DNA of 64,000 nt from Candidatus Mailhella merdavium (GCA_019119045.1 DWXS01000031.1:28615-92614), one strand, 5' to 3'. Counted from the stretch's first letter, positions 1 to 10,624 are shown. Numbers and translations are program-made. Notes: generated from the letters alone by a model not told the origin.

Positions 1-564
1 GGTACAGCAGCGATGCTCAAAAAAATTGAGCAGCGCGCGGCAGTTCATGGTCACCACAATATTGCTGGCCGCAGCCTGCGGCAACACAAAGCGCGCATCC
101 TCCTTCGCGCTCCGGCCGCGTCCGGCGGCCTCAAGCAGATCCCTGAGATCCCGGTATGCCTCTCCCACCTCGTTCATGAAGCGTTCAAAACGTTCACGGG
201 CTTCAGGGAGTGCGGCGATGGCCGGCGGCATGACATAGTTCATGGCCGAGGCGTCCACATAACGCTGACTTTGCTGGGAATAGGAGGCGATTCTGTGTCG
301 CACCAGCTGATGCGTCAGCGCGCGGGAAACGCCGGAAAGCGCAAAGGTGAAGCTGACATGCTCCGCCGGGCTGACATGCCCGGACTCCAGCACCGAGGCC
401 ACGAATTCCGCCTGCTTTTCCCGACTGATCTCTCCGTTCAGCAGACGGGGCCACATGTCCGCCACAAATCCGGCATGATAGCATTGCCGGAAGGCCGCAT
501 ATATCAGCGACAACGGCTCCGGCGTATGGGTCAGCAATTCCACTCTGGGTTCCACTGCGGGCAT
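1..564 (-). CDS. thyX: FAD-dependent thymidylate synthase ThyX (3' end lies outside the window)
   Basis: Reverse-strand reading from ATG at 564: MPAVEPRVELLTHTPEPLSLIYAAFRQCY...ALTHQLVRHRIASYSQQSQRYVD; contains the ThyX signature RHRxxSxxxxSxRY. Not in the ORF list because it runs off the window edge. Confidence 0.93.
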   Translation of the reverse strand, partial: MPAVEPRVELLTHTPEPLSLIYAAFRQCYHAGFVADMWPRLLNGEISREKQAEFVASVLESGHVSPAEHVSFTFALSGVSRALTHQLVRHRIASYSQQSQRYVDASAMNYVMPPAIAALPEARERFERFMNEVGEAYRDLRDLLEAAGRGRSAKEDARFVLPQAAASNIVVTMNCRALLNFFEHRCCT

Positions 565-699
565 GTCGCGCTCCTTGCCTCATATCATAATTGACGGATC
601 GCTCCCGGCCTTTTCTGCCGGAAGATTCCGGAAAATTCGCGAAACCATAAGATGGCGGAGGACGTAGCGCAAGAAATTTTCGGCGACGTCCCGCCCGGA

Positions 700-1746
700 C
701 TAATGCAGGCCTATTTTCAGATGACGGTATGCCTTCTGCGTGGCTACCCGCCCGCGCGGCGTGCGCTTGAGAAAGCCGCACTGGATAAGATAGGGTTCGT
801 AGATATCTTCCAGCGTGCGCACTTCTTCCGAGCAGGCCACAGCCAGCGTCTTGACGCCGACAGGCCCTCCGTCGAAATGCTCGATCAGCAGCGTGAGGAT
901 CTTGCGATCCATCTCGTCCAGCCCCTGCTCGTCCACCTCAAGGCGGGAAAGGGCGTTGCGGGCCTGTTCTCCGTCGACTACGCCGTTGCCGTACACTCCG
1001 GCAAAATCTCGCACGCGACGCAGCAGACGGTTGGCTATGCGCGGTGTTCCCCGCGAGCGACGGCCTATTTCCAGGGCTCCGTCTTCCGTTACGGGAACAT
1101 TGAGGATGCGCGCGGCGCGCATGACCACGCGGGCAAGTTCCTCCGGCGTATAAAATTCCAGCCGGTTGACAATTCCGAAGCGATCCCGCAGAGGCGAGGA
1201 CAGAAGACCGAGCCTCGTGGTGGCTCCCACCAGCGTGAAAGGCTCTATATCCAGCTTCACCGTCCGGGCCGCAGGCCCCTGCCCTATGACCAGATCCAGC
1301 TTGTAATCCTCCATGGCCGGATACAGCACTTCCTCCACGGTGATGGGCATACGGTGAATTTCATCGACAAAGAGAATGTCGCGCCGGGAAAGGTTGGTCA
1401 GAATGGCCGCAAGGTCGCCGCTGCGCTCCAGCACGGGGCCGGAGGTGGTGACCAGATTCACGCCCAGTTCCGCAGCCATGATCCTTGCCAGAGTGGTTTT
1501 CCCCAGACCGGGATTGCCGTAGAACAGCACATGATCCATGGCCTGCCCCCGCTCCTTCGCCGCGTTGAGGAACACGCGCATGTTGGCGCGCAGCTCCTCC
1601 TGACCGATGAAGTCGTCAAGCCGCCGGGGGCGTATGCTTTCGTCGAGATTGTCCGTCGGAGAAGAAGAATCGTCCGCTGCCGGAGCTTTTCCGGAATTTG
1701 CCGTCATTCTGCTTCCGGGAGGAAAGGGAGGAACAAATTCACTCAT
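700..1746 (-). CDS. ruvB: Holliday junction branch migration DNA helicase RuvB
   Basis: 348 aa; [40 protein letters not shown] Walker A, DEIHRM Walker B, C-terminal winged helix PRGRVAT. Confidence 0.97.
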   Translation of the reverse strand: MSEFVPPFPPGSRMTANSGKAPAADDSSSPTDNLDESIRPRRLDDFIGQEELRANMRVFLNAAKERGQAMDHVLFYGNPGLGKTTLARIMAAELGVNLVTTSGPVLERSGDLAAILTNLSRRDILFVDEIHRMPITVEEVLYPAMEDYKLDLVIGQGPAARTVKLDIEPFTLVGATTRLGLLSSPLRDRFGIVNRLEFYTPEELARVVMRAARILNVPVTEDGALEIGRRSRGTPRIANRLLRRVRDFAGVYGNGVVDGEQARNALSRLEVDEQGLDEMDRKILTLLIEHFDGGPVGVKTLAVACSEEVRTLEDIYEPYLIQCGFLKRTPRGRVATQKAYRHLKIGLH

Positions 1747-1749
1747 GGG

Positions 1750-2352
1750 CTATCCTTTTGCCAGAGCCTTGAGCGCGGCGCGCAAGGCTCCGCCCACATC
1801 AATATCCGGTTCGCCCGCGAAAATATCCTTGAGTATGAGGGAAGCCCTGTCTTCCTCATACCCGAGATTGGTCAGACCGGTAAGCGCGTCGCGGAACACC
1901 GAGCCGGGACGCTCCATGCCCGGCGGCAGGAGGGCGGGCATTCCGTCCGACTTGAGCTTGTACTTGAGTTCAAGAAAAATCTGCTGACCGGTCTTCTTGC
2001 CTATGCCGGGCACTCTGGTCAGGGAGGCGACGTCATCCTCCGCCACAATGCGCCGCAGATCATCCGGCCGGAACATGGACAGAATGGCCAGCGCGGTACG
2101 CGCCCCCACCCTGTTGATACCGATCAGTGTGAGGAAGGTCTGCCGTTCGTCCCAGGAAGAAAAGCCGAACAGTTCCTGCGCGTCCTCCCGGACGACAAGA
2201 CTGACATAAAGGCAGCACTGTCCGCCCCGTTCGGGAAGACGGCTCTGGATATGCGAAGGCAGGAATACCTCATATCCGACGCCGCCTTCGGTCAGCAGCA
2301 CACAGCCGTTTTCCGTAACTTCAAGCAATCTCCCTTCCAGATAGGCCAGCAT
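1750..2352 (-). CDS. ruvA: Holliday junction branch migration protein RuvA
   Basis: MLAYLEGRLLEVTENGCVLLTEGGVGYEVFLP...HhH GIGKKTGQQIFLELK; the track ORF starts upstream, but the ATG at 2352 fits RuvA; directly upstream of ruvB. Confidence 0.95.
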   Translation of the reverse strand: MLAYLEGRLLEVTENGCVLLTEGGVGYEVFLPSHIQSRLPERGGQCCLYVSLVVREDAQELFGFSSWDERQTFLTLIGINRVGARTALAILSMFRPDDLRRIVAEDDVASLTRVPGIGKKTGQQIFLELKYKLKSDGMPALLPPGMERPGSVFRDALTGLTNLGYEEDRASLILKDIFAGEPDIDVGGALRAALKALAKG

Positions 2353-2528
2353 ATGTCTCCCTTTCCTTCCGCCCGCACAGGGCATATCCTCCAATATAGC
2401 GCAAATGCGCCCTCTTGCCAACGTTCCGGGGCGGTCTTGCCCCGCGCGCCCTCTTGCGCTATGCCGACAAGGTCGCATCACGCTCATACCCTGTGTCATG
2501 ACAAGGCGAAACAGCCGCGGAACATCCC

Positions 2529-2945
2529 ATGGAAGAACATCCTCTCCGCTTCATTGCCGCGCTGGCGGAACAGCGCATCACCGAGGCTCAGGAGGCCGGG
2601 GCTTTCGACAACCTCCCCGGATACGGCAAACCTCTGGAACTCGAAGACGACAGCCATATTCCTCCCGAACTGCGCATGAGTTACAAGATTCTGAAAAACG
2701 CGGGATATATCCCTCCCGAACTTGCCGAGCGCAAGGAAATAGACAGCCTGCTGGACATGCTGGAACACTCGCAGGACGAACAGCTCCGGCTGCGGCAGAT
2801 GCGCAAGCTGGAAGTGCTGGTACTTCAGGCAAAGTCCCGGCGCAAACGCTCCCTTGCTCTGGAACAGGCCGATCCGTATTATGAAAAGGTTCTCCGCCGC
2901 ATTTCCATACTGGGCGGCCGCCGCGAAGCGGCGAAAAAAAACTGA
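2529..2945 (+). CDS. DUF1992 / DnaJ-family-domain protein
   Basis: 138 aa; AEQRITEAQEAGAFDNLPGYGKPLELEDDSHIPPELRMSYKILKNAGYIPPE is the typical DUF1992 motif. Confidence 0.88.
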   Translation: MEEHPLRFIAALAEQRITEAQEAGAFDNLPGYGKPLELEDDSHIPPELRMSYKILKNAGYIPPELAERKEIDSLLDMLEHSQDEQLRLRQMRKLEVLVLQAKSRRKRSLALEQADPYYEKVLRRISILGGRREAAKKN

Positions 2946-3101
2946 TGCCGCACGGAAATTTCGCGCTCCCGCCCTTGTCGGCGGCCCCCGTCATCGACAA
3001 GAGCCGCCGCGTGCATTATCTTGACAACGTGCCGTCCTGTGCGGCCGGATACCCGAATCACCGGCGTTCCGAAACGGGCCGCAGGCCCTCTTTCAAAACA
3101 T

Positions 3102-6100
3102 ATGACCAGAACAAAAGATTCGTCGCCCGCGCATGATGACGCCATAATCATCGAAGGCGCCCGGCAGCACAATCTCAAGAACATCGACGTCACCATCCCG
3201 CGCAACGAACTCGTTGTCGTATGCGGCCCGTCCGGATCGGGCAAGTCCACGCTGGCCTTTGATATCGTGTATGCCGAAGGCCAGCGGCGCTATGTGGAAT
3301 CGCTGTCGGCCTATGCCCGCCAATTCCTGCCCAAGATGGACAAGCCGCTGGTGGACAAAATCGAGGGGCTTTCGCCCGCCATTTCGCTGGAACAGCAGAC
3401 CACAGGCCGCAATCCGCGTTCCACCGTGGGTACGGTAACCGAAATATACGACTTTCTGCGCGTCTTTTTCGCGCGGCTCGGCAAAACATACTGCATCAAG
3501 TGCGGCACTCCCATCGAGGCGCGCTCGGCCGATGAAATCATTGCCGACATTCTGGCTCTGCCGGAAGGGGAAAAAGTCATCCTCATGGCCCCGCTGGTGG
3601 AATTGCAGAAGGGAACCCACGCCGATCGCCTGAAAAAGCTCCAGAGCGAAGGCTTTGTCCGCGTAAGAGTGGCCACTCAGGGAGAAGAACCGCGCATCCT
3701 GAACATCGAGGAAGTTCCCGCGCTGGACAAGAATAAAAAACACAGCATCGATCTGGTGGTGGATCGCCTCGTGATCCGGGACGACATGCGCACCAGACTG
3801 GCCGACTCTGTGGAACTGGCCCTGCGCTGGGGCGAGGGGAGAATCATCGTCAGCATTCCCGGCAAACAGGATATCATTCATTCCACGGATTCCGCCTGCC
3901 CCAAATGTCATCACAGTATGCCCGCCCCTTCCCCTCAGCTCTTCTCCTTCAACGGACCTCAGGGAGCCTGCCCCCAGTGTTCGGGCATAGGTACTGTTGC
4001 GACCTTCGATCCCCAGCTCATCGCTCCGGATCAAAGCCTGTCTCTGCGTCAGGGGGTCATTGCGCCGCTTTCCCAGCCCAGCACCATGTCCAGACTGGAA
4101 AAGGCTCTGACCGCGCTGGGCAAACGCCACAAGTTCACGCTGGACACGCCGCTGAAGGACTTTTCGGAAGAGGCCTTCCGGGCTCTGTTCCATGGCGAGC
4201 CGGGCGGCATCAACCGCACGGGCAGTCTGCGGCGCAACTTCATGGGCGGAACCTCGCTGAACAACGAAACCATACGCGAAGCCCGCTTCAGTCAGGAATA
4301 CGACGTTTCCGAAAGCCACTGGCCGGGCGTCATGTACCTGCTGGAACGCCGTATGCAGAACAGCGAAGCCTGGGGAGACATACTCTCCCGCTACAGCTAT
4401 GCTGTGGACTGCCCCTCCTGCCACGGCGCACGTCTGCGCCCCGAAGCTCTGTGCGTGCGTGTGGACGGCATGAATATTCAGGAATTCTGCTCCCTGTCCA
4501 TTGATAAGGCTCTTGCCTGGATTAAGGAACGCAGCTTCACGGGGCGTCATGCCGTTGTGGCGGAACCGCTGCTTAAGGAACTTATCCACCGCCTCAGCTT
4601 TCTCATCAATGTAGGCCTGGATTATCTCACGCTGGGGCGCGCCATGCTCACCCTCTCCGGCGGAGAAGCCCAACGCATCCGCCTTGCCTCGCAGCTCGGC
4701 TCCGGCCTTGTGGGCGTGACCTATGTGCTGGACGAGCCCTCCATAGGCCTGCACCCGCGCGACAACGAACGCCTGATCAGCACCCTGCGCAGTCTCCAGA
4801 AGCGGGGTAACACCGTACTTGTGGTGGAACACGACGAGGCCACCATCCGCGAGGCGGACACCGTAATCGAACTCGGCCCCGGCTCCGGATCGCAGGGAGG
4901 AGAACTGGTCTTCTCTGGAAGCGTGGAAGAACTCTTCAACGATTCCGACAGCCTTACGGCCAAGTACCTGCGCGGCGACCTCACGCCGCCCATGCCGGAC
5001 GAACGCCGGGAACCCGAAGACTATCTCACGCTGCGCGGGGTGACGACCAACAATCTCAAGAATATCGACTGCGCCATTCCTCTTGGTCTGCTGACCTGTG
5101 TGACGGGCGTATCCGGTTCGGGCAAGAGTTCTCTGGTAGTGGACACCCTGTACAAGCATGTGGCCATGCACTGCGGAATCAAGGTGGATCAGCCCGGCAC
5201 GCTGAAAAGCATCGACAATCTGGATAAAATAGAGCGCGTCGTGGCCATCGATCAAAGCCCCATAGGGCGGACGCCGCGATCCAATCCGGCCACCTATACA
5301 AAGATATTCGACGATATCCGCAAGATATTCGCCATGACTCCGGACGCCAGAAAGCGCGGCTACACGCCGGGCCGTTTCAGCTTCAACGTCCCCGGCGGAC
5401 GCTGCGAAACATGCAGCGGCGACGGCCAGATCCGGGTGGAAATGCACTTTCTGCCGGATATCTTTGTGACCTGCGACGTCTGCAAGGGCAGACGCTTCAA
5501 CAGGGAAACGCTGGAAGTACGCTACAAGGATCTGAACATAGCCGAGGTGCTTGATCTGCCCGTGCGTGACGCCCGGCAGTTCTTTTCCAGCTATCCGGCT
5601 CTGGAACGGCGTCTGGCCGTGCTGGAAGACGTGGGCCTCGATTATATACGCCTCGGGCAGCCGGCCACGACCCTTTCCGGCGGAGAGGCCCAGCGCATCA
5701 AAATTTCCCGCGAGCTGGGCAAGCGTTCCCTGCCCGGAACCCTGTATATTCTGGACGAACCCACCACGGGCCTGCACATGCACGAAGTCGGCAAACTGAT
5801 CACCGTGCTGCATCATCTGGTGGACAAGGGCGCGACGGTTGTGGTCATCGAACACAACACGGACATCATTCTTGCTTCCGACTATGTCGTCGATCTCGGC
5901 CCCGGCGGAGGGGAAAACGGCGGACGCATCGTTTCCGCCGGCACGCCGGAAGCGATTATGGCCGATCCGGCCTCCATCACCGGCCGCTTCCTTGTGGAGG
6001 AACGGCGCCTGAGGCGGCGGCAGAAAATGCTCGGGGAAAAGGCGGCCCGGACGGAAGAGTCCGCCAAAGAAGCTCCGCTCCCCGGAAAAAAGACTTCAGG

Positions 6101-6128
6101 AAAAAGCGGCACCCGCAAACGTGCCTGA
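3102..6128 (+). CDS. uvrA: Excinuclease ABC subunit UvrA
   Basis: GARQHNLKNIDVTIPRNELVVVCGPSGSGKSTLAFD, two ABC signatures (LSGGEAQRIRLA, LSGGEAQRIKIS), zinc-finger Cys pairs. ATG at 3102 is preferred over the longer ORF start. Confidence 0.97.
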   Translation: MTRTKDSSPAHDDAIIIEGARQHNLKNIDVTIPRNELVVVCGPSGSGKSTLAFDIVYAEGQRRYVESLSAYARQFLPKMDKPLVDKIEGLSPAISLEQQTTGRNPRSTVGTVTEIYDFLRVFFARLGKTYCIKCGTPIEARSADEIIADILALPEGEKVILMAPLVELQKGTHADRLKKLQSEGFVRVRVATQGEEPRILNIEEVPALDKNKKHSIDLVVDRLVIRDDMRTRLADSVELALRWGEGRIIVSIPGKQDIIHSTDSACPKCHHSMPAPSPQLFSFNGPQGACPQCSGIGTVATFDPQLIAPDQSLSLRQGVIAPLSQPSTMSRLEKALTALGKRHKFTLDTPLKDFSEEAFRALFHGEPGGINRTGSLRRNFMGGTSLNNETIREARFSQEYDVSESHWPGVMYLLERRMQNSEAWGDILSRYSYAVDCPSCHGARLRPEALCVRVDGMNIQEFCSLSIDKALAWIKERSFTGRHAVVAEPLLKELIHRLSFLINVGLDYLTLGRAMLTLSGGEAQRIRLASQLGSGLVGVTYVLDEPSIGLHPRDNERLISTLRSLQKRGNTVLVVEHDEATIREADTVIELGPGSGSQGGELVFSGSVEELFNDSDSLTAKYLRGDLTPPMPDERREPEDYLTLRGVTTNNLKNIDCAIPLGLLTCVTGVSGSGKSSLVVDTLYKHVAMHCGIKVDQPGTLKSIDNLDKIERVVAIDQSPIGRTPRSNPATYTKIFDDIRKIFAMTPDARKRGYTPGRFSFNVPGGRCETCSGDGQIRVEMHFLPDIFVTCDVCKGRRFNRETLEVRYKDLNIAEVLDLPVRDARQFFSSYPALERRLAVLEDVGLDYIRLGQPATTLSGGEAQRIKISRELGKRSLPGTLYILDEPTTGLHMHEVGKLITVLHHLVDKGATVVVIEHNTDIILASDYVVDLGPGGGENGGRIVSAGTPEAIMADPASITGRFLVEERRLRRRQKMLGEKAARTEESAKEAPLPGKKTSGKSGTRKRA

Positions 6129-6191
6129 CCTGTCCTTTCAGCCCGGGCGCTGTTCCGCACCGTCTCGCCCGGCACACGTTGAGGATTTGCC

Positions 6192-7760
6192 ATGCCTACC
6201 ACAATATCATACACCCTGCGGCACTTCACGCTGACGGCAGTCTGCTGGGCAGCCATGGCGGCCCCTGCCGCTCTGGCCGCGCCTGTTTCGGTTCTGCTGC
6301 ATCCGGCCGGCGCCCTCGTTCACGAGGAGTTTACCCTCACCCCCGCGCAGGATGGGCGCACCCTGCGCTTCCAGCTCCCTCCCGATGCCGATACCCGCAG
6401 TATCGACGTCACGGCAGCCAATCATGTCATTACCTCGATCAGCTTCCGGGACAGCATCGCGCCGGACGAAGAACCCGTCCTGTCCCTGAAACGTGACCTT
6501 GAAAAGGTGCGCGCCGATATACGCTCTCTGCAAACCCTCGGAGGAGATGCCGACGCCTATCGGGATCTGTGGCGTCACCCGCCCGTCACGCTCAATTCGC
6601 CGACAGATCTGCCCGCTCTGGCCGATCTTACGGCCCGCAGACTCGCCGCCTTTGACGACGGACGCGAAGCGCGTCTTGCCAAGCTCCAGACGCTCACGGA
6701 ACAGGAAGCATTGCTTGTCCAGAGGCTGGAAGAAGCCGGAGGAAGCGGATTTGCCAGGGAAGCGATCATAACCCTCGACAGGAATGCCGGAGGCCCGGTA
6801 AAAATCAACTGTGTGTACAACAGCACGAATGCCGGGTGGAGACCTCTGTACCGGCTCGAAGCCCGTCCGGATCAGGGCATTGTAGAATTGGGGCTTGAGG
6901 CGGAAATCTGGCAGCGCAGCGGGCGCGACTGGAAAAACGTGACGCTTCAGCTCGCCACGGAAGATCCCCGCCAGAACATGACGCCTCCCGCTCTGGCCTC
7001 ATGGATTGCCAGACCCCGTCCTCTCCAGCCGGAACCTCTGGCCCGTTCGGCCGGCAGCAACATGCTCATGGACAGCGTCCCCATGGGTGCAAAACAGGAA
7101 AGCAGCGCGGCCCTTGCTCCGAGTACGCCGCCCCGCTACATGGACGGCGCAAGCTATGAAGTATGGGATCTCGGCCACCGCAACGTAGACGCCGGCCCCA
7201 ACCTGCGTCTGCCGCTGCACAGAGAAGAACTCAAGGCGACCTTCTCCTATGTGGCGCGCCCTTCCCGCACCCGAGACGCCTACCTTGCCGCACGCCTTAA
7301 TCTGCCCGCCATGCGGCACTTCCCCGCCGGAGACGCGCTGTTCTTTGTGGACGGCGTGCTGGCGGGCAATTCCTCCTTCAGTCTGGATACCGACGAAGGG
7401 GGCTTTTCCGACAACAGCATTTTCTTCGGACGAGATCCCCTGGTCACGGCGGAGATGAAAAGCACAGCCCAGCAGAGCGGGCGCGAAGGTTTCATCGACC
7501 GCAAGCGTACCTATACCTGGGACTGGACAATGATCATAACCAACCGCCATAAACGCTCTGTCGACGTCCGCGTGGAAGAACCCGCTCCCCAGAGCCGGGA
7601 CAAACAGATCGTCATGGATGTCTATTCCTCTCCCGAAGCAAGTCGGGAAGGCAATACGCTGTTCTGGAACGTGAAGGTTCCGGCAGGCAAGAGCGTGAAC
7701 ATCAGTCACAAAGTCCAGCTTTCCGCCCCTGCCGACATGCAGGTATGGGAAGGCCGCTGA
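6192..7760 (+). CDS. DUF4139/DUF4140 domain-containing secreted protein (mucoidy inhibitor A-like)
   Basis: 522 aa with a signal-peptide-like N-terminus; YNSTNAGWRPLYRLEA, ATEDPRQNMTPP, and C-terminal NRHKRSVDVRVEEPAPQSRDKQIVMDV typical of DUF4139. Confidence 0.85.
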   Translation: MPTTISYTLRHFTLTAVCWAAMAAPAALAAPVSVLLHPAGALVHEEFTLTPAQDGRTLRFQLPPDADTRSIDVTAANHVITSISFRDSIAPDEEPVLSLKRDLEKVRADIRSLQTLGGDADAYRDLWRHPPVTLNSPTDLPALADLTARRLAAFDDGREARLAKLQTLTEQEALLVQRLEEAGGSGFAREAIITLDRNAGGPVKINCVYNSTNAGWRPLYRLEARPDQGIVELGLEAEIWQRSGRDWKNVTLQLATEDPRQNMTPPALASWIARPRPLQPEPLARSAGSNMLMDSVPMGAKQESSAALAPSTPPRYMDGASYEVWDLGHRNVDAGPNLRLPLHREELKATFSYVARPSRTRDAYLAARLNLPAMRHFPAGDALFFVDGVLAGNSSFSLDTDEGGFSDNSIFFGRDPLVTAEMKSTAQQSGREGFIDRKRTYTWDWTMIITNRHKRSVDVRVEEPAPQSRDKQIVMDVYSSPEASREGNTLFWNVKVPAGKSVNISHKVQLSAPADMQVWEGR

Positions 7761-7766
7761 CATGCT

Positions 7767-7805
7767 GCGGATCTGCCTTTCTCTCACCAGAGAGGGCAGA
7801 TCCGC
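7767..7805 (+). terminator. Strong stem-loop downstream of the DUF4139 gene
   Basis: GCGGATCTGCC...GGCAGATCCGC, perfect 11-bp stem with an additional inner CTCTC/GAGAG; no clear U-tract. Confidence 0.55.
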
Positions 7806-8441
7806 TCCCCCATGCTTCCCCTGCCGCCGAGAACGCTTCCCCGCAAGCCGCCTTCGGCCTGCTCTGCGCCCGAGAACTGCCATAGCCCGGCAGCCTCTGC
7901 TTCGGCCGCGGCCTCCATCAAACATCCCGAACAACGCGCCGTCAAAGGCCTCGGAACATACTTCTTCGCAGAGCGGAGACATCCCGAATCGTCCGCTTTC
8001 CCCCAACGACAGTTCCCGTTTCGCGCTGTCCTTTCCCTGAACAGAAGACAGACCGTTTTCAGTTTCCCTCATATTCCGAATACTGCATGCCGGGAACAAG
8101 GCTTTTTCCTGAAGCCGCCTGCCCGATATTTCGGAATATTTCCCCTCCTGCGTCCCGGCGACCCCGAAAACAGACAATTCCACGCCCTCTCCCGGGCAAG
8201 TCTCTGTTCAGCCCGCGGCTGCGGAACAGGACTTCCGGCAAAGCGGCAGGGGGAAGGCTCCAGATACGATCTGCCTCACACTGAGGGGAAAATCTTCAAA
8301 ACAAGCGTGCAACAATATGCCGCACGCGGCGTCATACGGCACACCGTACTCCTTGCAGGGCAGAGGTGCGGGCAGACTCAGCAAGCGCGGCGTTCCGCCC
8401 GGAAAGCCGACATGGCGAGCGGGGAATTTCCGCAGAAGTCT

Positions 8442-9029
8442 CTAATCCATACGTCCTTTGAGCATCAGCGGTATGCCGCAGGCACAGAACATGACGTTGC
8501 GGCAGGAGCGGGCCAGAATCTGGTTCGCCTCCCCCTGAAGATCCCGGAAACGCCTGCCGACAGCCGTTTCCGGCACCAGCCCCATGCCGACTTCGTCGCT
8601 TACCAAGGCCACGGGAAGAGGACTCTGCTCCAGCCAGCGGGCCAGACTTTTCACCCGGCCGAGTATGAATGCGTCCTCTTTCTCCATAAGGCCGGCGATC
8701 CACATGCCGACGCTGTCGAATACGGCCGCGCGACAGCTTTCCGCAGCCTGAAGCAGGGCATTTTCCGCCGTACACAGAGGGCCGCGTCCGTCCTCGCAGG
8801 CCAGCAACGTAAGCCAGTCCGGCCCCCGTTCGGCCTGATGCCGGGCAATGCGGGCCTGCATCTCGGGATCGTCCCACTCCGTGGCCTCCCGCCCGGACAT
8901 CTCCCGCCGGACAGGCGGGCGTGCCGTGGCGATATAGGCCCGAGGCCCGGGGCGACGCAAAGCCCATTGCATGGCCGCCTCGCTTTTGCCGCTGCGACAG
9001 CCGCCGACGACGAGAAGCGTGTCCGTCAT
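8442..9029 (-). CDS. cobU: Bifunctional adenosylcobinamide kinase / adenosylcobinamide-phosphate guanylyltransferase
   Basis: LLVVGGCRSGKSEAAMQWA P-loop, AYIATARP, VALVSDEVGMGLVPE, GRRFRDLQGEANQ. Confidence 0.95.
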   Translation of the reverse strand: MTDTLLVVGGCRSGKSEAAMQWALRRPGPRAYIATARPPVRREMSGREATEWDDPEMQARIARHQAERGPDWLTLLACEDGRGPLCTAENALLQAAESCRAAVFDSVGMWIAGLMEKEDAFILGRVKSLARWLEQSPLPVALVSDEVGMGLVPETAVGRRFRDLQGEANQILARSCRNVMFCACGIPLMLKGRMD

Positions 9030-10624
9030 TCAGCCTCCGCATCAAGGCGATCGGCCATTCGCCCCAGCAAGCCCGCCGCAACAAGCGCAGTATCCTGATC
9101 GGAGCCGCGACGTTCAACCCACTGCGCAAGATACAGGAGCGTGGCGTCATCGGGAGTTCTCCCCTCCGCACGACGGCGGATTTCATCCGCCAGAGAGCGT
9201 TCGGCACGCGCACGCGCCGCACTTTCCTCCTGTATGGTCGTGGCCGTGCGTTCCATCTGTCCGCGCAGCTCCTGCGCCAGAGCAGTTTCCTGCCCCTCAA
9301 GCGCGCTTTCATACTTATGCGCAAGGGCAGTCAGCTCTTTACGCGCTCCGGCTATGTTCTGTTCCGTCTGCCGAAGCTCCTTCATTCTGGCCCCGAGGTC
9401 ATCCGTTCCGGCCACGCCGCGCAGTCCGGCATCCAGAAGACGGAACAGCCCCGCATAGGCCCGGAGCATATCCGCCGTCTGCTCTCCGTTCAAAGCCCCG
9501 CGGTTCCGGCGTGCGGCCGCGCTGCGCATGGCCTGCACAAACGAATCGTCATACATACGGTACAATGCTTCCAGCATTCCCGGAGACCAGACATGATCAA
9601 GTACAAAGGCTCGCGCGCCGGAGCTGTCCTCTCCGATATAGCGCAACCCGCTCATGCTCTGTCCGAACGTAGCGTTGGCTGCCGAAAGAGACGCGGAAAT
9701 TTTTCCCTTTTCTCCTTTCTTCGTGCCGGGCGTATAATGATCCACCATCCAGCGGGCAAGATCCCGCACAAAGAAGGGCGTAATCACGCTGTCGCCGATA
9801 TCCGAAGCCTCCGCAGCCAGCGTTCCGACACTGCCGTCGTCCGCTCCGCCGTCCAGTTCGCCGCCGAAACTGCCCCCGGAAGAAGGCAGTCCCTCCTCCG
9901 GAGTAAAATCTGCGTCATTTCGTTCCAGTGCGGCCTCAACGGCGGCAAGGCTGCGCTCCCGCTTATCGAACATGTTCCCCGCAGCCTGCGTTCCGCCTGT
10001 GCTGCCTCCGCTTCCCGAAGGCAGCGTGTAGGTAGAACCGGCCGGAGGTTCCACTATATTGCCGGAATCTTCTTTTCCGGCAGCCTGACGCGCAGGCTGG
10101 GCAGGCTGAAGAGCAGACTGTGCCGCCCTTTGTGCCGCAACGGAAGCCGGAATCGGTTCCTGAGAAGCCGGAGCGGCGGCAAGGCCGTCCGCACGACCGG
10201 AAGCCCCTCCCTCCCCGGGAAGAAGATCTTCCGGACGGGGAGCCTTATTTTCCAAATCAAAGCTTTCCCCCCGTGCAGCTTCAGACACGGCTCCCGCGCC
10301 TGTTCCACCGAAAGAATTCTCTGTTCCGAACCCGGACGCCGCCCTTTCTCCGGGCAGCCCGGTCTCTCCGGAAGTTCTTCCTTCTCCGGGCAGTCTCGTT
10401 TCTCCGGCCATACTTCCCCGATCCGTACCGGGAACGGAAGAAGCCTGTCCGGAAGAAGAGAGAGAGGCAGGGGCCTCGGTTGAAATCGGGCCTTCGTCCT
10501 TTGTCAGCATGTACCAGGCTCCGCCGCCGCACAGAGCGAGCAGGGCGATGATGATCGTCACCGGCAGAGCGGAAGATTTTTTCCGCGTGGCCATTTCAAG
10601 ATTCCGGGGGGGCTGCTGCGTCAT
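9026..10624 (-). CDS. Membrane-anchored protein of unknown function: N-terminal TM helix, Gly/Pro/Ser-rich linker, C-terminal coiled coil
   Basis: 532 aa; TM ALPVTIIIALLALCGGGAWYML, linker repeats (GETRLPGEGRTSGETGLPGERAAS), coiled coil MKELRQTEQNIAGARKELTALAHKYESALEGQE; 4-nt overlap with cobU. Confidence 0.75.
   Translation of the reverse strand: MTQQPPRNLEMATRKKSSALPVTIIIALLALCGGGAWYMLTKDEGPISTEAPASLSSSGQASSVPGTDRGSMAGETRLPGEGRTSGETGLPGERAASGFGTENSFGGTGAGAVSEAARGESFDLENKAPRPEDLLPGEGGASGRADGLAAAPASQEPIPASVAAQRAAQSALQPAQPARQAAGKEDSGNIVEPPAGSTYTLPSGSGGSTGGTQAAGNMFDKRERSLAAVEAALERNDADFTPEEGLPSSGGSFGGELDGGADDGSVGTLAAEASDIGDSVITPFFVRDLARWMVDHYTPGTKKGEKGKISASLSAANATFGQSMSGLRYIGEDSSGARAFVLDHVWSPGMLEALYRMYDDSFVQAMRSAAARRNRGALNGEQTADMLRAYAGLFRLLDAGLRGVAGTDDLGARMKELRQTEQNIAGARKELTALAHKYESALEGQETALAQELRGQMERTATTIQEESAARARAERSLADEIRRRAEGRTPDDATLLYLAQWVERRGSDQDTALVAAGLLGRMADRLDAEAE

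Noticed and set aside
3093-5855. 920-aa minus-strand ORF inside uvrA, and similar long ORFs at 652-2679, 20717-22876, 22702-24561, 27550-29223, 32362-33984, 35223-36923, 45105-46361, 46312-48309, 49063-51549 and 62235-63545
   Set aside because: They are antisense shadows of well-recognised genes on the opposite strand; the products are compositionally odd with no recognisable domains.
8150-8330. Possible cobalamin riboswitch near cobU (minus-strand GGAGCCTTCCCCCTGCC...GGAAGTCCTG resembles parts of the B12 box)
   Set aside because: It lies downstream of cobU in the minus-strand direction with no plausible regulated gene, and the core motifs do not fit well.
7812-9098. 428-aa plus-strand ORF overlapping cobU
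   Set aside because: Antisense to cobU over its 3' half and low complexity elsewhere.
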